A stretch of DNA of 32,439 nt from Oscillospiraceae bacterium (GTDB lineage: Bacteria > Bacillota > Clostridia > Oscillospirales > Oscillospiraceae): positions 1 to 32,439 of the forward strand of contig JAAWBZ010000056.1 in NCBI GenBank assembly GCA_022792945.1, in the 5' to 3' direction. The notes under the pieces were generated by a model, which saw only the letters and a program-made list of their open reading frames with translations, was not told where the DNA came from and did not search any database. Within the stretch, counting starts at the first letter, position 1. The number at the start of each line of letters is the position of its first letter. This document shows positions 24,838 to 32,418 of this stretch, one piece after another. Both the position numbers and the translations under genes were made by a program.

Positions 24838-25248
24838 ATGAAAATTGCGGTCACTTATGAAAACGGCCTGGTGTTCCAGCACTTCGGGCACACCCGGCAG
24901 ATGAAAATTTATGAGGTCGCGGACGGACAGGTCGCCGCGGAGCAGGTGGTGGACACTGCCGGCAGCGGCCACGGCGCGCTGGCGGGCTTCCTGGCCGCGC
25001 ACCAGGTGGACACGCTGATCTGCGGCGGCATCGGCGGCGGCGCGCAGGCGGCGCTGGCCCAGGCGGGCATCCGGCTCTACGGCGGCGTGACCGGCGAGGC
25101 GGACGCCGCGGTCCGGGCCCTCCTGGCGGGAACGTTGGCCTACAACCCAGACATCCGCTGCGGCCACCACGACCACGGCCACCACGGCTCCTGCGGCGAA
25201 CACCACCACGGCTGCCCCGGCCACGACGGCGGGGCCTGCGGCGGCTGA
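24838..25248 (+). CDS. NifX/NifB-C-family (dinitrogenase cofactor-like) protein with His/Cys-rich tail
   Basis: The 136-residue product has the PF02579 fold over residues 1-105 (MKIAVTYENGLVFQHFGHTRQ, then VDTLICGGIGGGAQAAL). This fold binds cofactor precursors in NifX, NifY and the C-terminus of NifB. The last about 29 residues carry nine histidines and four cysteines (HHDHGHH, GEHHHGCPGH), which should bind metal. No nitrogenase genes are nearby, so a general Fe-S, molybdenum or transition-metal handling role is more likely. ATG 24838 follows AAAAGGAG. Transcribed alone. Confidence 0.9.
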   Translation: MKIAVTYENGLVFQHFGHTRQMKIYEVADGQVAAEQVVDTAGSGHGALAGFLAAHQVDTLICGGIGGGAQAALAQAGIRLYGGVTGEADAAVRALLAGTLAYNPDIRCGHHDHGHHGSCGEHHHGCPGHDGGACGG

Positions 25249-25260
25249 ATCCATCCGTAA

Positions 25261-25296
25261 AAGCACTGCCGGCCGCTTACGCGGCCGGCAGTGCTT
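25261..25296. terminator. Bidirectional terminator between NifX-like and Na/Pi genes
   Basis: A perfect 16-bp stem (25261-25276 with 25281-25296) and a TTAC loop between convergent genes. Neither side has a long T-run, so efficiency is uncertain despite the strong stem. Confidence 0.75.
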
Positions 25297-25310
25297 GATT
25301 CCCAATTGCC

Positions 25311-27071
25311 TCAGAACGCCCGCTCCGGCAGGCGGTATTTTTCCAGGTATCTGCGGTACTGCGCCTCAAATTCCGCGCCCTTTTTCACAGTGTGCAGGTA
25401 CTCGTGGGTCCCGAAGCTGTCGTGCTGGGTCTCGATGATGCACACGGCGATGTTGGAGCAGTGGTCCGAGATGCGCTCATAGTTGGTCAGCAGGTCCGAG
25501 AGGACAAAGCCCAGCTCAATGGTGCACTTCCCCGCCTGGAGTCGCTCCACATGGTGGACCTTCACCGTCTCGATGAGATCATCCATGGCCTGCTCCAGAG
25601 GCTCCACCCCCGCCGCCAGCCGCAGGTCGTTGCTGGAGAAGGCCGACATGGTCACGGTCAGAATCTCCGAGAGGGCCAGGGTCAGGGTGTCCAGCTCCTG
25701 CATGGCGGTTTCGGAGAAGTGCAGCTGCTTGTCATGGATCTCCTGCGCCGCGTCCATCAGGTTCAGCGCGTGGTCGCCCAGGCGCTCAAAGTCCCCGATG
25801 GAGTGGAGCATCTTGGTGATCTTCCGGGTGTCTCCCTCGGACAGGTCCTTGCCGGACAGCTGCACCAGGTACGATCCCAGCCGGTCCTCATAGAGGTCGA
25901 TGACATCCTCATCCTTTTTGATCTGCTTGGCGTCGCTCTCGGAGAAGCTGCCGAAGAGGGCGATGGCGTCAAAGATGGTCTGCTTTGCCATGTACGCCAT
26001 TTCCACCGTTTTGTGCTCGCACTCGGCGATGGCCACAGAGGGCGTGGAGATCAGGCGGGAGTCCAGGAAGGGCGCGGCGTGACTCTCCTTGCTCTCCTTG
26101 TCGGGCACCGCCGCCAGGGCCAGGCGCTCCAGCAGGCGGCCGCAGGGCATCAGCATCACGGTGATGGCGATGTTGAACACCGTGTGGATCATGGCCACGC
26201 CCGCCGGACCCACCGCCTGCGAGGCCAGGGGGATCCGGAACAGGGCGTTGGCGGCGACCATCACGATCAGGAGAATGACCGCGCCGATGATCTTGATGGC
26301 GATATGGACAAAGGCCACCCGCCGCGCGCTCTTGCTGGCGCCGATGCTGGAGATCAGGGAGGTGACGCAGGTGCCGATATTCTGGCCCATGACGATGGGC
26401 GCGGCCATGGCAAAGGTGATGGAGCCGGTCAGGGACAGCGCCTGCAAAATGCCCACCGACGCCGCCGAGCTTTGAATCAGGCCCGTGAACAGGATGCCCA
26501 CCGCCATGCCCAGCAGGGGGTTATTGAACCGGACCATCATGGCCCGGAACTGGGGCAGCTCAGCCAGGGGACTGACGGCGTTCTTCATCAGGTCCATGCC
26601 GTACATCAGCACCGAGAAGCCCACCAGGACCGTGCCGATGCTCTTCTTCCGGTCACCCTTGGCGGCCATGAGCATGAGAATGCCGATGAAGGCGACGATG
26701 GGGGAGAAGTTCTCCGGCTTGAGCATCTGGATGAACACGCTGCCGCCCTCGATGGCCGAGAGGCTCAGGATCCAGGCGGTGAGGGTGGTGCCGATATTGG
26801 CGCCGAAGATCACGTTGATGGTCTGGGAGAACTCCATGATCCCGGAGTTGACCAGGCCCACCAGCATCACCGTGGTGGCCGAGGAGGACTGCACGGCGAT
26901 GGTGATGACGATGCCCAGCAGAAGGCTGAGGAAGGGGCTGGTGGTCATGCGCTTGAGCAGCAGCTCCAGCTTGCCGCCGGCCATTTTCTCCAGGCTGCCG
27001 GACATAACGTGCATCCCGAAGAGAAAGAAGGCCAGACCGCCGATCAGGGAGAATACCGAGAAGATATTCAT
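25311..27071 (-). CDS. Na+/phosphate cotransporter with C-terminal PhoU domain
   Basis: A 586-residue protein with an N-terminal NptA-like Na/Pi cotransport module (two inverted repeats) and a C-terminal PhoU-like helical domain (about residues 340-586). The two repeat signatures are QSSSATT at 61-67 and QSSAAS at 200-205; each is followed by a GxNIGT block (GANIGTT, GQNIGTC). It imports inorganic phosphate with sodium and may sense phosphate through the PhoU part. ATG 27071 follows AAGGAG. Appears monocistronic. No Pho-box could be identified. Confidence 0.95.
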   Translation of the reverse strand: MNIFSVFSLIGGLAFFLFGMHVMSGSLEKMAGGKLELLLKRMTTSPFLSLLLGIVITIAVQSSSATTVMLVGLVNSGIMEFSQTINVIFGANIGTTLTAWILSLSAIEGGSVFIQMLKPENFSPIVAFIGILMLMAAKGDRKKSIGTVLVGFSVLMYGMDLMKNAVSPLAELPQFRAMMVRFNNPLLGMAVGILFTGLIQSSAASVGILQALSLTGSITFAMAAPIVMGQNIGTCVTSLISSIGASKSARRVAFVHIAIKIIGAVILLIVMVAANALFRIPLASQAVGPAGVAMIHTVFNIAITVMLMPCGRLLERLALAAVPDKESKESHAAPFLDSRLISTPSVAIAECEHKTVEMAYMAKQTIFDAIALFGSFSESDAKQIKKDEDVIDLYEDRLGSYLVQLSGKDLSEGDTRKITKMLHSIGDFERLGDHALNLMDAAQEIHDKQLHFSETAMQELDTLTLALSEILTVTMSAFSSNDLRLAAGVEPLEQAMDDLIETVKVHHVERLQAGKCTIELGFVLSDLLTNYERISDHCSNIAVCIIETQHDSFGTHEYLHTVKKGAEFEAQYRRYLEKYRLPERAF

Positions 27072-27132
27072 GGGTCGTACTCCTTATGTACAAAATACTC
27101 AGTTCCGCGGGGCAACGCGCCCGATTATCCTC

Positions 27133-27141
27133 ATTATAGCA
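27133..27141 (-). promoter_or_regulatory. Extended -10 promoter for Na/Pi cotransporter gene
   Basis: Minus strand TGCTATAAT (complement of 27133-27141), a full extended -10. The -35 (TAGCAA) is poor, as expected for this class. Confidence 0.7.
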
Positions 27142-27200
27142 TATAGAAGTGGAGATTGCTATATGTATGTCCGGTTTTGCGACAATTTGCGAAGGAATTC

Positions 27201-27908
27201 CTAAACCGGCTGCGGCGCGCGCTCATAGAGGGGCACGCCGCCCTCAAGGGGCTGCGCCGCGTACCGCACCGAGCCGATGCGCCGGCCCTGCACACCGTAT
27301 TTGGGGTTGTAGCCGAAGAGGTTCACATACCGCAGGAGGTCCGGCTTTTCCGCGTCCATGGCCCGCAGGACCTCCACCGTAGCCAGCACGTCGTCGATGG
27401 CTCGGTGGCTGTTGACCACCGTCCCCTCCAGGGCGTAGGCGATGATGGCGTCGCGGAGCTTGTGCGGGTAGGGCCGGCGGTCCTTATAGATGCTCATGGC
27501 GTCGAGGAAGTCCGGCTCCCGCAGGATGCCGGGGTCGCCGTGGCGGCGGAGGAGGTGATAGAGAAAGCTCATGTCAAAGTGGGCGTTGTACGCCGCGATC
27601 AGCGTCCGCCCCTGTCCCAGGAGCTGTGCGAAATCCCGGCAGGCCTCCTCCTTGGAGACGCCCTCCTCCAGATCTGCCTGGGAGATGCCCGTCAGCTGTG
27701 TGATCCTGGGGTCCAGCCGCCGACCGGGCGACAGGCGGATGAGCCGGTCGTACCGCGCCGTCACTTCCACCGCGCCATCCACGCGCCGAAGGGCCGCGGC
27801 AGCCAGCTCGATGATTTCATCCGCCTCAAACCGCAGCCCGCTGGTCTCCGTATCCAGGACCACCAGGGTGTCGTAGGCCTCCAAAAGCTCCATCAGCGGC
27901 GTATCCAA
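27201..27908 (-). CDS. DEDDh 3'-5' exonuclease (DnaQ/PolC epsilon-like)
   Basis: The 235-residue product has all DEDDh catalytic residues visible: Asp19 and Glu21 in VLDTETSG, Asp112 in AHFDMSF, His168 and Asp173 in SHRAIDD. It would remove 3' nucleotides from DNA or RNA, as the proofreading subunit or a stand-alone repair or processing nuclease. A C-terminal segment of about 40 residues (NLFGYNPKYGVQG) is not assigned. The start is TTG 27906-27908 with AAGGGGG seven bases upstream; ATG five codons in is too far from it. It stands alone. Confidence 0.9.
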   Translation of the reverse strand: MDTPLMELLEAYDTLVVLDTETSGLRFEADEIIELAAAALRRVDGAVEVTARYDRLIRLSPGRRLDPRITQLTGISQADLEEGVSKEEACRDFAQLLGQGRTLIAAYNAHFDMSFLYHLLRRHGDPGILREPDFLDAMSIYKDRRPYPHKLRDAIIAYALEGTVVNSHRAIDDVLATVEVLRAMDAEKPDLLRYVNLFGYNPKYGVQGRRIGSVRYAAQPLEGGVPLYERAPQPV

Positions 27909-27929
27909 ATCGATTCCCCCTTTTTCCCT

Positions 27930-27958
27930 ATTTTACCTGATTGGAGGGCAAAAAGCAA
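27930..27958 (-). promoter_or_regulatory. Promoter of exonuclease gene
   Basis: Minus strand TTGCTT (complement of 27953-27958), 17-bp spacer, TAAAAT (complement of 27930-27935). Confidence 0.65.
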
Positions 27959-28075
27959 CAGGGTAAACGAAAACCGAAGCCTTTCCGCCATGCCCCCACA
28001 GAACATCCGCCATCCCTGTTTTATTTTTGACTGCTTTTGCCCTGGTTCTCTCTGCGGATTTACAAAAAAGTACAC

Positions 28076-28115
28076 TTTCTTGTAAATTTCCACAATTTCT
28101 TGTAAATTTCCACAA
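28076..28115. repeat. Tandem duplicate of a 20-bp AT-rich unit
   Basis: Two perfect adjacent copies of TTTCTTGTAAATTTCCACAA (28076-28095 and 28096-28115). It lies in the 274-bp gap 27909-28182, whose remainder holds the exonuclease promoter and a terminator and otherwise no gene. Possible operator or slippage duplication. Confidence 0.7.
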
Positions 28116-28171
28116 TAAAAAGGCGAAGTGCAGAGCCGCCGCTTGTAAAAAGCGGCGGCTCTGCACTTCGC
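28116..28171 (-). terminator. Very strong terminator after CAP-domain gene
   Basis: A perfect 22-bp stem (28123-28144 with 28150-28171, loop GTAAA) followed on the minus strand by TTTTT. It ends the DUF5685/J-domain/CAP operon. Confidence 0.95.
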
Positions 28172-28182
28172 GGTGCGGCGTT

Positions 28183-28773
28183 TTACGAGGTGAACAGCTG
28201 CACCCAGGCGCAGCCCCGGTAAACACTCCCTGTGTTGGGGGCCATGCCCACTCCCAGCTGGGTGTAATTGGAATTCAAAATATTGGCCCGGTGTCCCTCC
28301 GACTGGAGCCAGCGCTCCACCGCCTGCTGCGCTGTGGTATGGCCGGTGGCGGCGTTCTCACCGCAGTAGCCGGTCGTCACGCCCAAATCCGTGAGGGCCG
28401 TCTTGTAGGACGTGCCGTCCGGGCGCGTGTGGCTGAAGGTGCTCACGCACTCCCCGGCCCGGGTCTGGGCCGCGGTGCAGAGCACCGGCGAGAGCGTCAG
28501 AGGCGCCAGGGACGCCTCCTGCCGGGCAGCGTTGACCAGAGCCAGGACCTCGTCCATGGCCGCCCGCTGCTCCTCGGTGAAGGCGGCGAAGGGGTCCTCC
28601 CCCGCCGGCGCTTCGGACAGGGGGACCTGCCCGTCCGCGATCTCCGCAGGGTCCGGGGCCTCGCTGACGGCCTCCAGCAGGACCGGCTGGGAGCCGCGCA
28701 GCAGGAAATAAGCACCGGCGGTGACGCAGGCGAACAGCAGGAGCGCAAAGCAAATCAGGGTTCTCGGTTTCAT
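28183..28773 (-). CDS. Membrane-anchored CAP-domain protein (YkwD-like)
   Basis: A 196-residue exported protein with one N-terminal membrane segment (residues 5-25) that could be a signal anchor. An acidic linker leads to a bacterial CAP/SCP domain from about residue 70. Family blocks are FSHTRPDGTSY, YCGENAATGH and GHRANILNSNYTQLGVGM, with a conserved cysteine pair around LCTAAQTRAGEC. CAP proteins act outside the cell; their activity in bacteria is poorly defined. ATG 28773 follows AAGGAG. It begins 21 bp after the J-domain gene. Confidence 0.92.
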   Translation of the reverse strand: MKPRTLICFALLLFACVTAGAYFLLRGSQPVLLEAVSEAPDPAEIADGQVPLSEAPAGEDPFAAFTEEQRAAMDEVLALVNAARQEASLAPLTLSPVLCTAAQTRAGECVSTFSHTRPDGTSYKTALTDLGVTTGYCGENAATGHTTAQQAVERWLQSEGHRANILNSNYTQLGVGMAPNTGSVYRGCAWVQLFTS

Positions 28774-28794
28774 GGTTCTCTTCTCCTTCTGATC

Positions 28795-29511
28795 TTACCG
28801 GTAATATCCGAAGCCCCCCAGGGGGAAGCAGCAGCCGCTGCCGCCCAGGCAGGCGTTGCACAGGCACAGCCCCAGACAGAGCTGCCCCACGCTGAGGCTG
28901 CCCATGGCCATGGAATAGGCCGAGCGCCGGGTCTGCTGATAAACGCGGCCGGTCTGCTGCAGCTGCTCCAGGGTCTGGCGGTACTCGGGATTGCCAGGGT
29001 CCATCTGGACGGCCCGGCGGGCATGGTCCAGGGCGGTCATGCGGTTGCCGACGCAGGAGTTGGCGATGGCGCTGAGGTGATACCACTGGGCCGAGCGGTC
29101 CGCGTCATCCACGCCGCCCAGGGCCGTGATGGCCTCGGCGTAGCGGCCGTATTCCATGTAATTGCGTGCGGCGCGGATGCCGCTGGGGGTGGTGCGCTCG
29201 TACTCGGCCTGCTGGCGGCGCTGGGCCTCGTACCAGGCGGTGAACGGGTCCCCGTAGCCGTCGAAGGGACCGCCGAAGGGCCCGCCGCAGCTGCCCGTCC
29301 CGCCCTGGGAATAGGTCTGCTGCTGGGCCTTCTCGGGGTTCTTGATCTGGTCATAGGCGGCGTTGATCTCGTTCATCTTCCGCGCCGCGGCCTCGTCGCC
29401 GGGGTTCATGTCGGGGTGGTACTGCTTGGCCAGACGCCGGTAGGCCCGCTTGACCTCCTCATCGGAGGCGTCCGGCGGGACGCCGAGCACTTTATAGGGG
29501 TCTGTGATCAT
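28795..29511 (-). CDS. J-domain protein with TPR-like repeats and Cys-rich tail
   Basis: The 238-residue product opens with a J-domain ([20 protein letters not shown]) containing HPD at 32-34, the motif that stimulates DnaK ATPase. A Gly-rich linker follows, then a helical TPR-like region at about 110-190 ([33 protein letters not shown]). The tail is Gly/Cys-rich and hydrophobic ([18 protein letters not shown]). It lacks the zinc domain of classical DnaJ, so it is a specialised co-chaperone. ATG 29511 overlaps the DUF5685 stop by four bases (ATGA). Confidence 0.92.
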   Translation of the reverse strand: MITDPYKVLGVPPDASDEEVKRAYRRLAKQYHPDMNPGDEAAARKMNEINAAYDQIKNPEKAQQQTYSQGGTGSCGGPFGGPFDGYGDPFTAWYEAQRRQQAEYERTTPSGIRAARNYMEYGRYAEAITALGGVDDADRSAQWYHLSAIANSCVGNRMTALDHARRAVQMDPGNPEYRQTLEQLQQTGRVYQQTRRSAYSMAMGSLSVGQLCLGLCLCNACLGGSGCCFPLGGFGYYR

Positions 29512-30353
29512 GGGGGAGGTCCTCCTTCACCGGCGGTTTGCCCGTCCACGGCCCTGCGGTAGCGCAGCCAGACGCCGGAATAGAGTATATTGCGCAGCAG
29601 CGCCGCGTCCTGCACCAGGGGCAGCCGCTCAAAGGCGGCGGCGCTCTCCCCGATGAGCATGGACAGCTCGTCCTGGAAATCCGCGGCGCGCCGTCCCGCC
29701 GCCAGAGCCAAGAGGGGGTTGTAGCGCCCCTTCCGCAGATCCTCCGGCAGGTCCAGCACCGCGTCCAGGGTGTAGATGAACCGCCCCAGCCCCGCCCCGG
29801 CGGCGTACAGGTCCGCGGCCCAGCGGCTCTCCGGGTCGGGGACAAACAGCGCGCCCATCAGCGCGCCGAAGCAGTTGGCGGCGCCGTCCGGGTCGGGAAG
29901 GCCCCGCCGCTCGATCTCCGAGAGGCGGGCGAGGCACGCCTCCACCGCCGCCGCCTGCCTGGGATACGCTCCGGCGGCCCGGTGGCAGGCCCCGCGCAGG
30001 AGCCGCGCCTCGCCCCACTTGAGGACGCTGCGGTCGTCGTGCCAGTCGTCGAGGCAGTTGTAGTAGGCCAGCATCACGTTCATGGCCGCGCCGTAGGCGG
30101 TCCATCGGCTGTGGAAGAACGGCTGGGGCCGGCGGGGGTGGGCGGCGCAGCGCTTCTCTCCGGAGACCTCCGGCGGCTCGTAGAGGGCATTCAGCAGCAG
30201 CACCAGGAAGGTCATATCGTAGTTCAGCGTCAGGCGGCTGAGGGAAGAAAACTCCCGCCGCAGCGTCCGGCACAGCCCGCAGTAGGCCGCGCCGTAGCGC
30301 CGCCGCTCCTCCTCGGTGAGCAACGCGGGGTCGGCGGTCACATATCCAAACAC
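29508..30353 (-). CDS. DUF5685 family protein
   Basis: A 281-residue protein recognised by [28 protein letters not shown] near the start, with CxxC-like cysteines at CGLC, and helical all-alpha regions including [14 protein letters not shown] and [11 protein letters not shown]. It has no signal peptide. The function of DUF5685 is unknown; it is repeatedly found next to J-domain proteins in Clostridia. The start is GTG 30351-30353 with AAAGGAG six bases upstream. It overlaps the J-domain gene by four bases. Confidence 0.85.
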   Translation of the reverse strand: MFGYVTADPALLTEEERRRYGAAYCGLCRTLRREFSSLSRLTLNYDMTFLVLLLNALYEPPEVSGEKRCAAHPRRPQPFFHSRWTAYGAAMNVMLAYYNCLDDWHDDRSVLKWGEARLLRGACHRAAGAYPRQAAAVEACLARLSEIERRGLPDPDGAANCFGALMGALFVPDPESRWAADLYAAGAGLGRFIYTLDAVLDLPEDLRKGRYNPLLALAAGRRAADFQDELSMLIGESAAAFERLPLVQDAALLRNILYSGVWLRYRRAVDGQTAGEGGPPP

Positions 30354-30434
30354 GGCGCGCTCCTTTGCTCCTTGTAGTCAACACTACCATGATATCGCCC
30401 AAATATTGCGGAAATATAAACAAAAATGGAAAAT

Positions 30435-31274
30435 TTACCGATTCACGAAAAACTTTTTGAGACTTTGCAGGTTCAGCCGCCCCTCCTCCGACAGCCGGCA
30501 CAGCACGCTGCCGTAAAAGAGGATGGTCATGCAGATATACAGCCACAGCATCCCCAGCACCACCGTCGCCATGCTGCCATAGAACCGTGAGCCGCCGCCG
30601 TATTCCACGTAGATAGAGAAAAAATAGGAAAACGCCAGCCAGCCCACCGCCGTCAGCACCGCGCTGGGGAACACGTCCCGCAGGTGCATCCGCTTGGCAG
30701 GGAAAAAGGCGAAGATCATGGTGAACAGCAGCGCCAGGAAGGCCGTGGTGAACACAAAGCGCAGGCGCACCAGCTGGGTGATGGGCTCGAGAAGCCAGAA
30801 GTCCCACCCCTCGATGATGTGCAGCAGCGTCTGCCCGAACACCTGGAGGCCCAGGGTGACGAACACGGCGATGATGAAAAGGAAGGTATAGAGCACCGCC
30901 GTCAGCCGCCGGCGGAGGTAGCTGCGGTGCTCCCGGGAACCCATGATGGCGTTGATGCCCACCTGGATGCCGTACACCCCACGGGAGGCCGACCACAGCG
31001 CCGTCAGCACCGTCACGGAGATGACGGCGAAGGCGTTGGAGGTGTAAAGCTCGCGGGTCAGGGGGACCACCAGGACCATCATGGCCTCGGGCAGCACGTT
31101 CTCCAGCGCCCGGAGCAGGTCGTCCAGCGTCAGGGGCAGATAGCGCAGCAGCGAGAGCATCAGCGTCGCCAGCGGCAGGATGGAGAGAATCATGAAAAAC
31201 GACGCGCTGGCCGCCAGGGCGGACACCTGGAAGCCGGAAATGTAATCCATAGCAGATCTCAGGGGTTTTGACAA
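30435..31274 (-). CDS. YihY/BrkB-family inner membrane protein
   Basis: A 279-residue protein with about six membrane helices and the YihY signatures (LAASASFFMILSILPLA near the N-terminus, ALWSASRGVYGIQVGIN in the middle, YGGGSRFYGSMATVVLGMLWLY near the C-terminus). Once called ribonuclease BN; its transport or other role is unproven. The start is TTG 31272-31274 with AAAGGAG at eight bases; the ATG nine codons in is too distant from it. It is 81 bp upstream of DUF5685 in the same direction and may lead that operon. Confidence 0.92.
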   Translation of the reverse strand: MSKPLRSAMDYISGFQVSALAASASFFMILSILPLATLMLSLLRYLPLTLDDLLRALENVLPEAMMVLVVPLTRELYTSNAFAVISVTVLTALWSASRGVYGIQVGINAIMGSREHRSYLRRRLTAVLYTFLFIIAVFVTLGLQVFGQTLLHIIEGWDFWLLEPITQLVRLRFVFTTAFLALLFTMIFAFFPAKRMHLRDVFPSAVLTAVGWLAFSYFFSIYVEYGGGSRFYGSMATVVLGMLWLYICMTILFYGSVLCRLSEEGRLNLQSLKKFFVNR

Positions 31275-31293
31275 CTTGGGCGCTCCTTTCGGC

Positions 31294-31322
31294 TTGGCAT
31301 CGGGGCCGGAATGTGGTATACT
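31294..31322 (+). promoter_or_regulatory. Promoter of protein tyrosine phosphatase gene
   Basis: TTGGCA (31294-31299), 17-bp spacer, TATACT (31317-31322) with TGG just before it as an extended -10. Confidence 0.7.
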
Positions 31323-31326
31323 CTAT

Positions 31327-31355
31327 ATTGTACAAATTATTCGAGGGAGAAGCAA
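31327..31355 (-). promoter_or_regulatory. Promoter of YihY gene
   Basis: Minus strand TTGCTT (complement of 31350-31355), 17-bp spacer, TACAAT (complement of 31327-31332). It lies just downstream of the opposing promoter and covers the phosphatase leader. Confidence 0.6.
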
Positions 31356-31358
31356 GAG

Positions 31359-31826
31359 ATGATCCGTGTTTTATTTGTCTGTTTGGGAAATATTTGCCGC
31401 AGCCCCATGGCTGAGTGCATATTCGGCCGGCTTCTGCGGGAGGCGGGGCTGGAGGGGCAGGTGTGCGCCGCGTCGGCGGCCACCAGCACCGAGGCGCTGG
31501 GGTGTGATATCCATCGGGGGGCGCGGCAGAAGCTCCGGGAGGAGGGCGTGCCCTTTTCGCCCCGCCAGGCGCGGCAGGTGCAGCGGCAGGAGTACGGCCA
31601 GTGGGATTATATCGTGGGCATGGAGGCGCGGAACGTGGCGGCGCTGCGGCGCATCTTCGGCGGCGACCCGGCGGGGAAGCTCCACCGCCTGCTGGATTTT
31701 TCGGAGCGTCCGCGGGACATCGCGGACCCATGGTACACCGACAACTTTGACGAGGCCTACGCGGATATCCTGGAGGGCTGCGAGGCGCTGCTGGCGCACC
31801 TGCGTCCGTCATTGGAAAAAATTTGA
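31359..31826 (+). CDS. Low-molecular-weight protein tyrosine phosphatase
   Basis: A 155-residue cytoplasmic enzyme. The P-loop is CLGNICRSP with nucleophile Cys8 and Arg14 (C-x5-R-S), and the general acid Asp123 is in DPWYTDNFDEAY. It would dephosphorylate phosphotyrosine, possibly in control of capsule or stress pathways, but no tyrosine kinase is present in this window. ATG 31359 follows GAGGGAG; a longer open frame to 31311 crosses the promoter. Stands alone. Confidence 0.95.
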   Translation: MIRVLFVCLGNICRSPMAECIFGRLLREAGLEGQVCAASAATSTEALGCDIHRGARQKLREEGVPFSPRQARQVQRQEYGQWDYIVGMEARNVAALRRIFGGDPAGKLHRLLDFSERPRDIADPWYTDNFDEAYADILEGCEALLAHLRPSLEKI

Positions 31827-31844
31827 GATTTTTCAAAAAAGCCC

Positions 31845-31872
31845 TTGACAACCCGGCAAAAATGCGTATAAT
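31845..31872 (+). promoter_or_regulatory. Promoter of tRNA-Gln gene
   Basis: Perfect TTGACA (31845-31850), 16-bp spacer, perfect TATAAT (31867-31872), 25 bp before the mature tRNA. Confidence 0.9.
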
Positions 31873-31897
31873 AAGAGTGCGCTTTGGCGCAGGGTAT

Positions 31898-31971
31898 AGC
31901 GGGTTTGTGTAAAGGTAGCACACCGGACTCTGACTCCGTTTGTGAGGGTTCGAATCCTTCACCCGCTGCCA
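31898..31971 (+). tRNA. tRNA-Gln (anticodon CTG)
   Basis: A 74-nt cloverleaf with an encoded GCCA end. Acceptor AGCGGGT/ACCCGCT pairs fully. The D stem is GTG/CAC, the anticodon stem CCGGA/TCCGT (one C-T mismatch at the outer pair) with loop CTCTGAC holding CTG at 31930-31932, and the T stem GAGGG/CCTTC (one G-T pair) with loop TTCGAAT. CTG reads CAG. Its 3' end abuts an integrase remnant. Confidence 0.95.
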
Positions 31972-31974
31972 CAG

Positions 31975-32010
31975 AAAAGCCTTGAATCCGAACGGGTTCA
32001 AGGCTTTTTT
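31975..32010 (+). terminator. Terminator of tRNA-Gln gene
   Basis: A 12-bp stem (AAAAGCCTTGAA at 31975-31986 with TTCAAGGCTTTT at 31997-32008) and a run of T to 32010. Confidence 0.92.
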
Positions 32011-32033
32011 CATGCCTGGGACCCGGTTTAGCC

Positions 32034-32210
32034 TTATTGTGAGATCACGTCGATGTGCGCCTGCATCCGTGCGGCGCTATCCTCCTTCATACGCTCGGAT
32101 ACATAACCGTATACATCCAACGTAAACGCAGCGGTAGCATGACCTAGGTTGCCCTGCACAGTTTTTACATCCTCCCCGTTCTGGAGCGACAAAACGGCGT
32201 AGGTGTGCCC
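32034..32210 (-). pseudogene. C-terminal remnant of a tyrosine recombinase (phage/ICE integrase)
   Basis: On the minus strand 58 residues read from HTYAVLSLQNGEDVKTVQG through LGHATAAFTLDVYGYV to a TAA stop at 32034-32036. This is the catalytic end of a tyrosine integrase: the second-box HTY, the LGH histidine and nucleophile Tyr in LDVY are all visible. A TAA codon stands directly before GHTY, and the residues upstream do not continue the family (the LR before HTY is lost), so the front of the gene is missing. The end points at tRNA-Gln, the usual layout for an integrase beside its attachment site. Base composition is lower in GC than the rest of the window. Confidence 0.85.
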
Positions 32211-32221
32211 TTACGGTATAA

Positions 32222-32354
32222 TAACGACAAACCGGAAAACCCCAGTAATGACGGGCGTTTCGAGGGTTTGAGCCATCTTTTTCATTCCTTTTCCAACCAT
32301 GAAAAAGCAGGTCAAAAGTCGTAAAACCGTGAGGATGTTTCATTAACGACAAAC
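32222..32354. repeat. Two 11-bp direct repeats in the mobile-element edge
   Basis: TAACGACAAAC occurs at 32222-32232 and again at 32344-32354. Spaced repeats like these flank integrase genes as arm-type or accessory sites, but no functional evidence exists here. Confidence 0.5.
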
Positions 32355-32392
32355 GCGGCGGCGTTCGGAAAACATCCTGACCCGAACGCCGC
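32332..32392 (+). promoter_or_regulatory. Structured leader with interleaved stems before the last gene
   Basis: AGGATGTTT (32332-32340) is complementary to AAACATCCT (32370-32378), and GCGGCGTTCGG (32358-32368) to CCGAACGCCGC (32382-32392). The arms alternate, giving either a pseudoknot or two mutually exclusive hairpins, ending 12 bases before the ribosome binding site. Confidence 0.5.
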
Positions 32393-32418
32393 TGCCGCCT
32401 ATAAGGAGGTTAATGAAC

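Noticed and set aside
24838-25248. Part of a nitrogenase cluster
   Set aside because: No nifHDK, nifE/N or nifB radical-SAM part nearby; single-domain relatives are widespread in non-fixing anaerobes.
27893-28093. Small minus-strand open frame of 66 codons before the exonuclease gene
   Set aside because: It covers the exonuclease promoter, has no ribosome binding site and no recognisable sequence.
28076-28115. CRISPR array start
   Set aside because: The 20-bp copies are directly adjacent with no spacer, only two exist, and no cas genes are present.
32077-32352. Minus-strand open frame of 91 codons at the mobile-element edge
   Set aside because: It runs out of frame over the integrase remnant, whose own frame gives the clear family match, so this one is a shadow.
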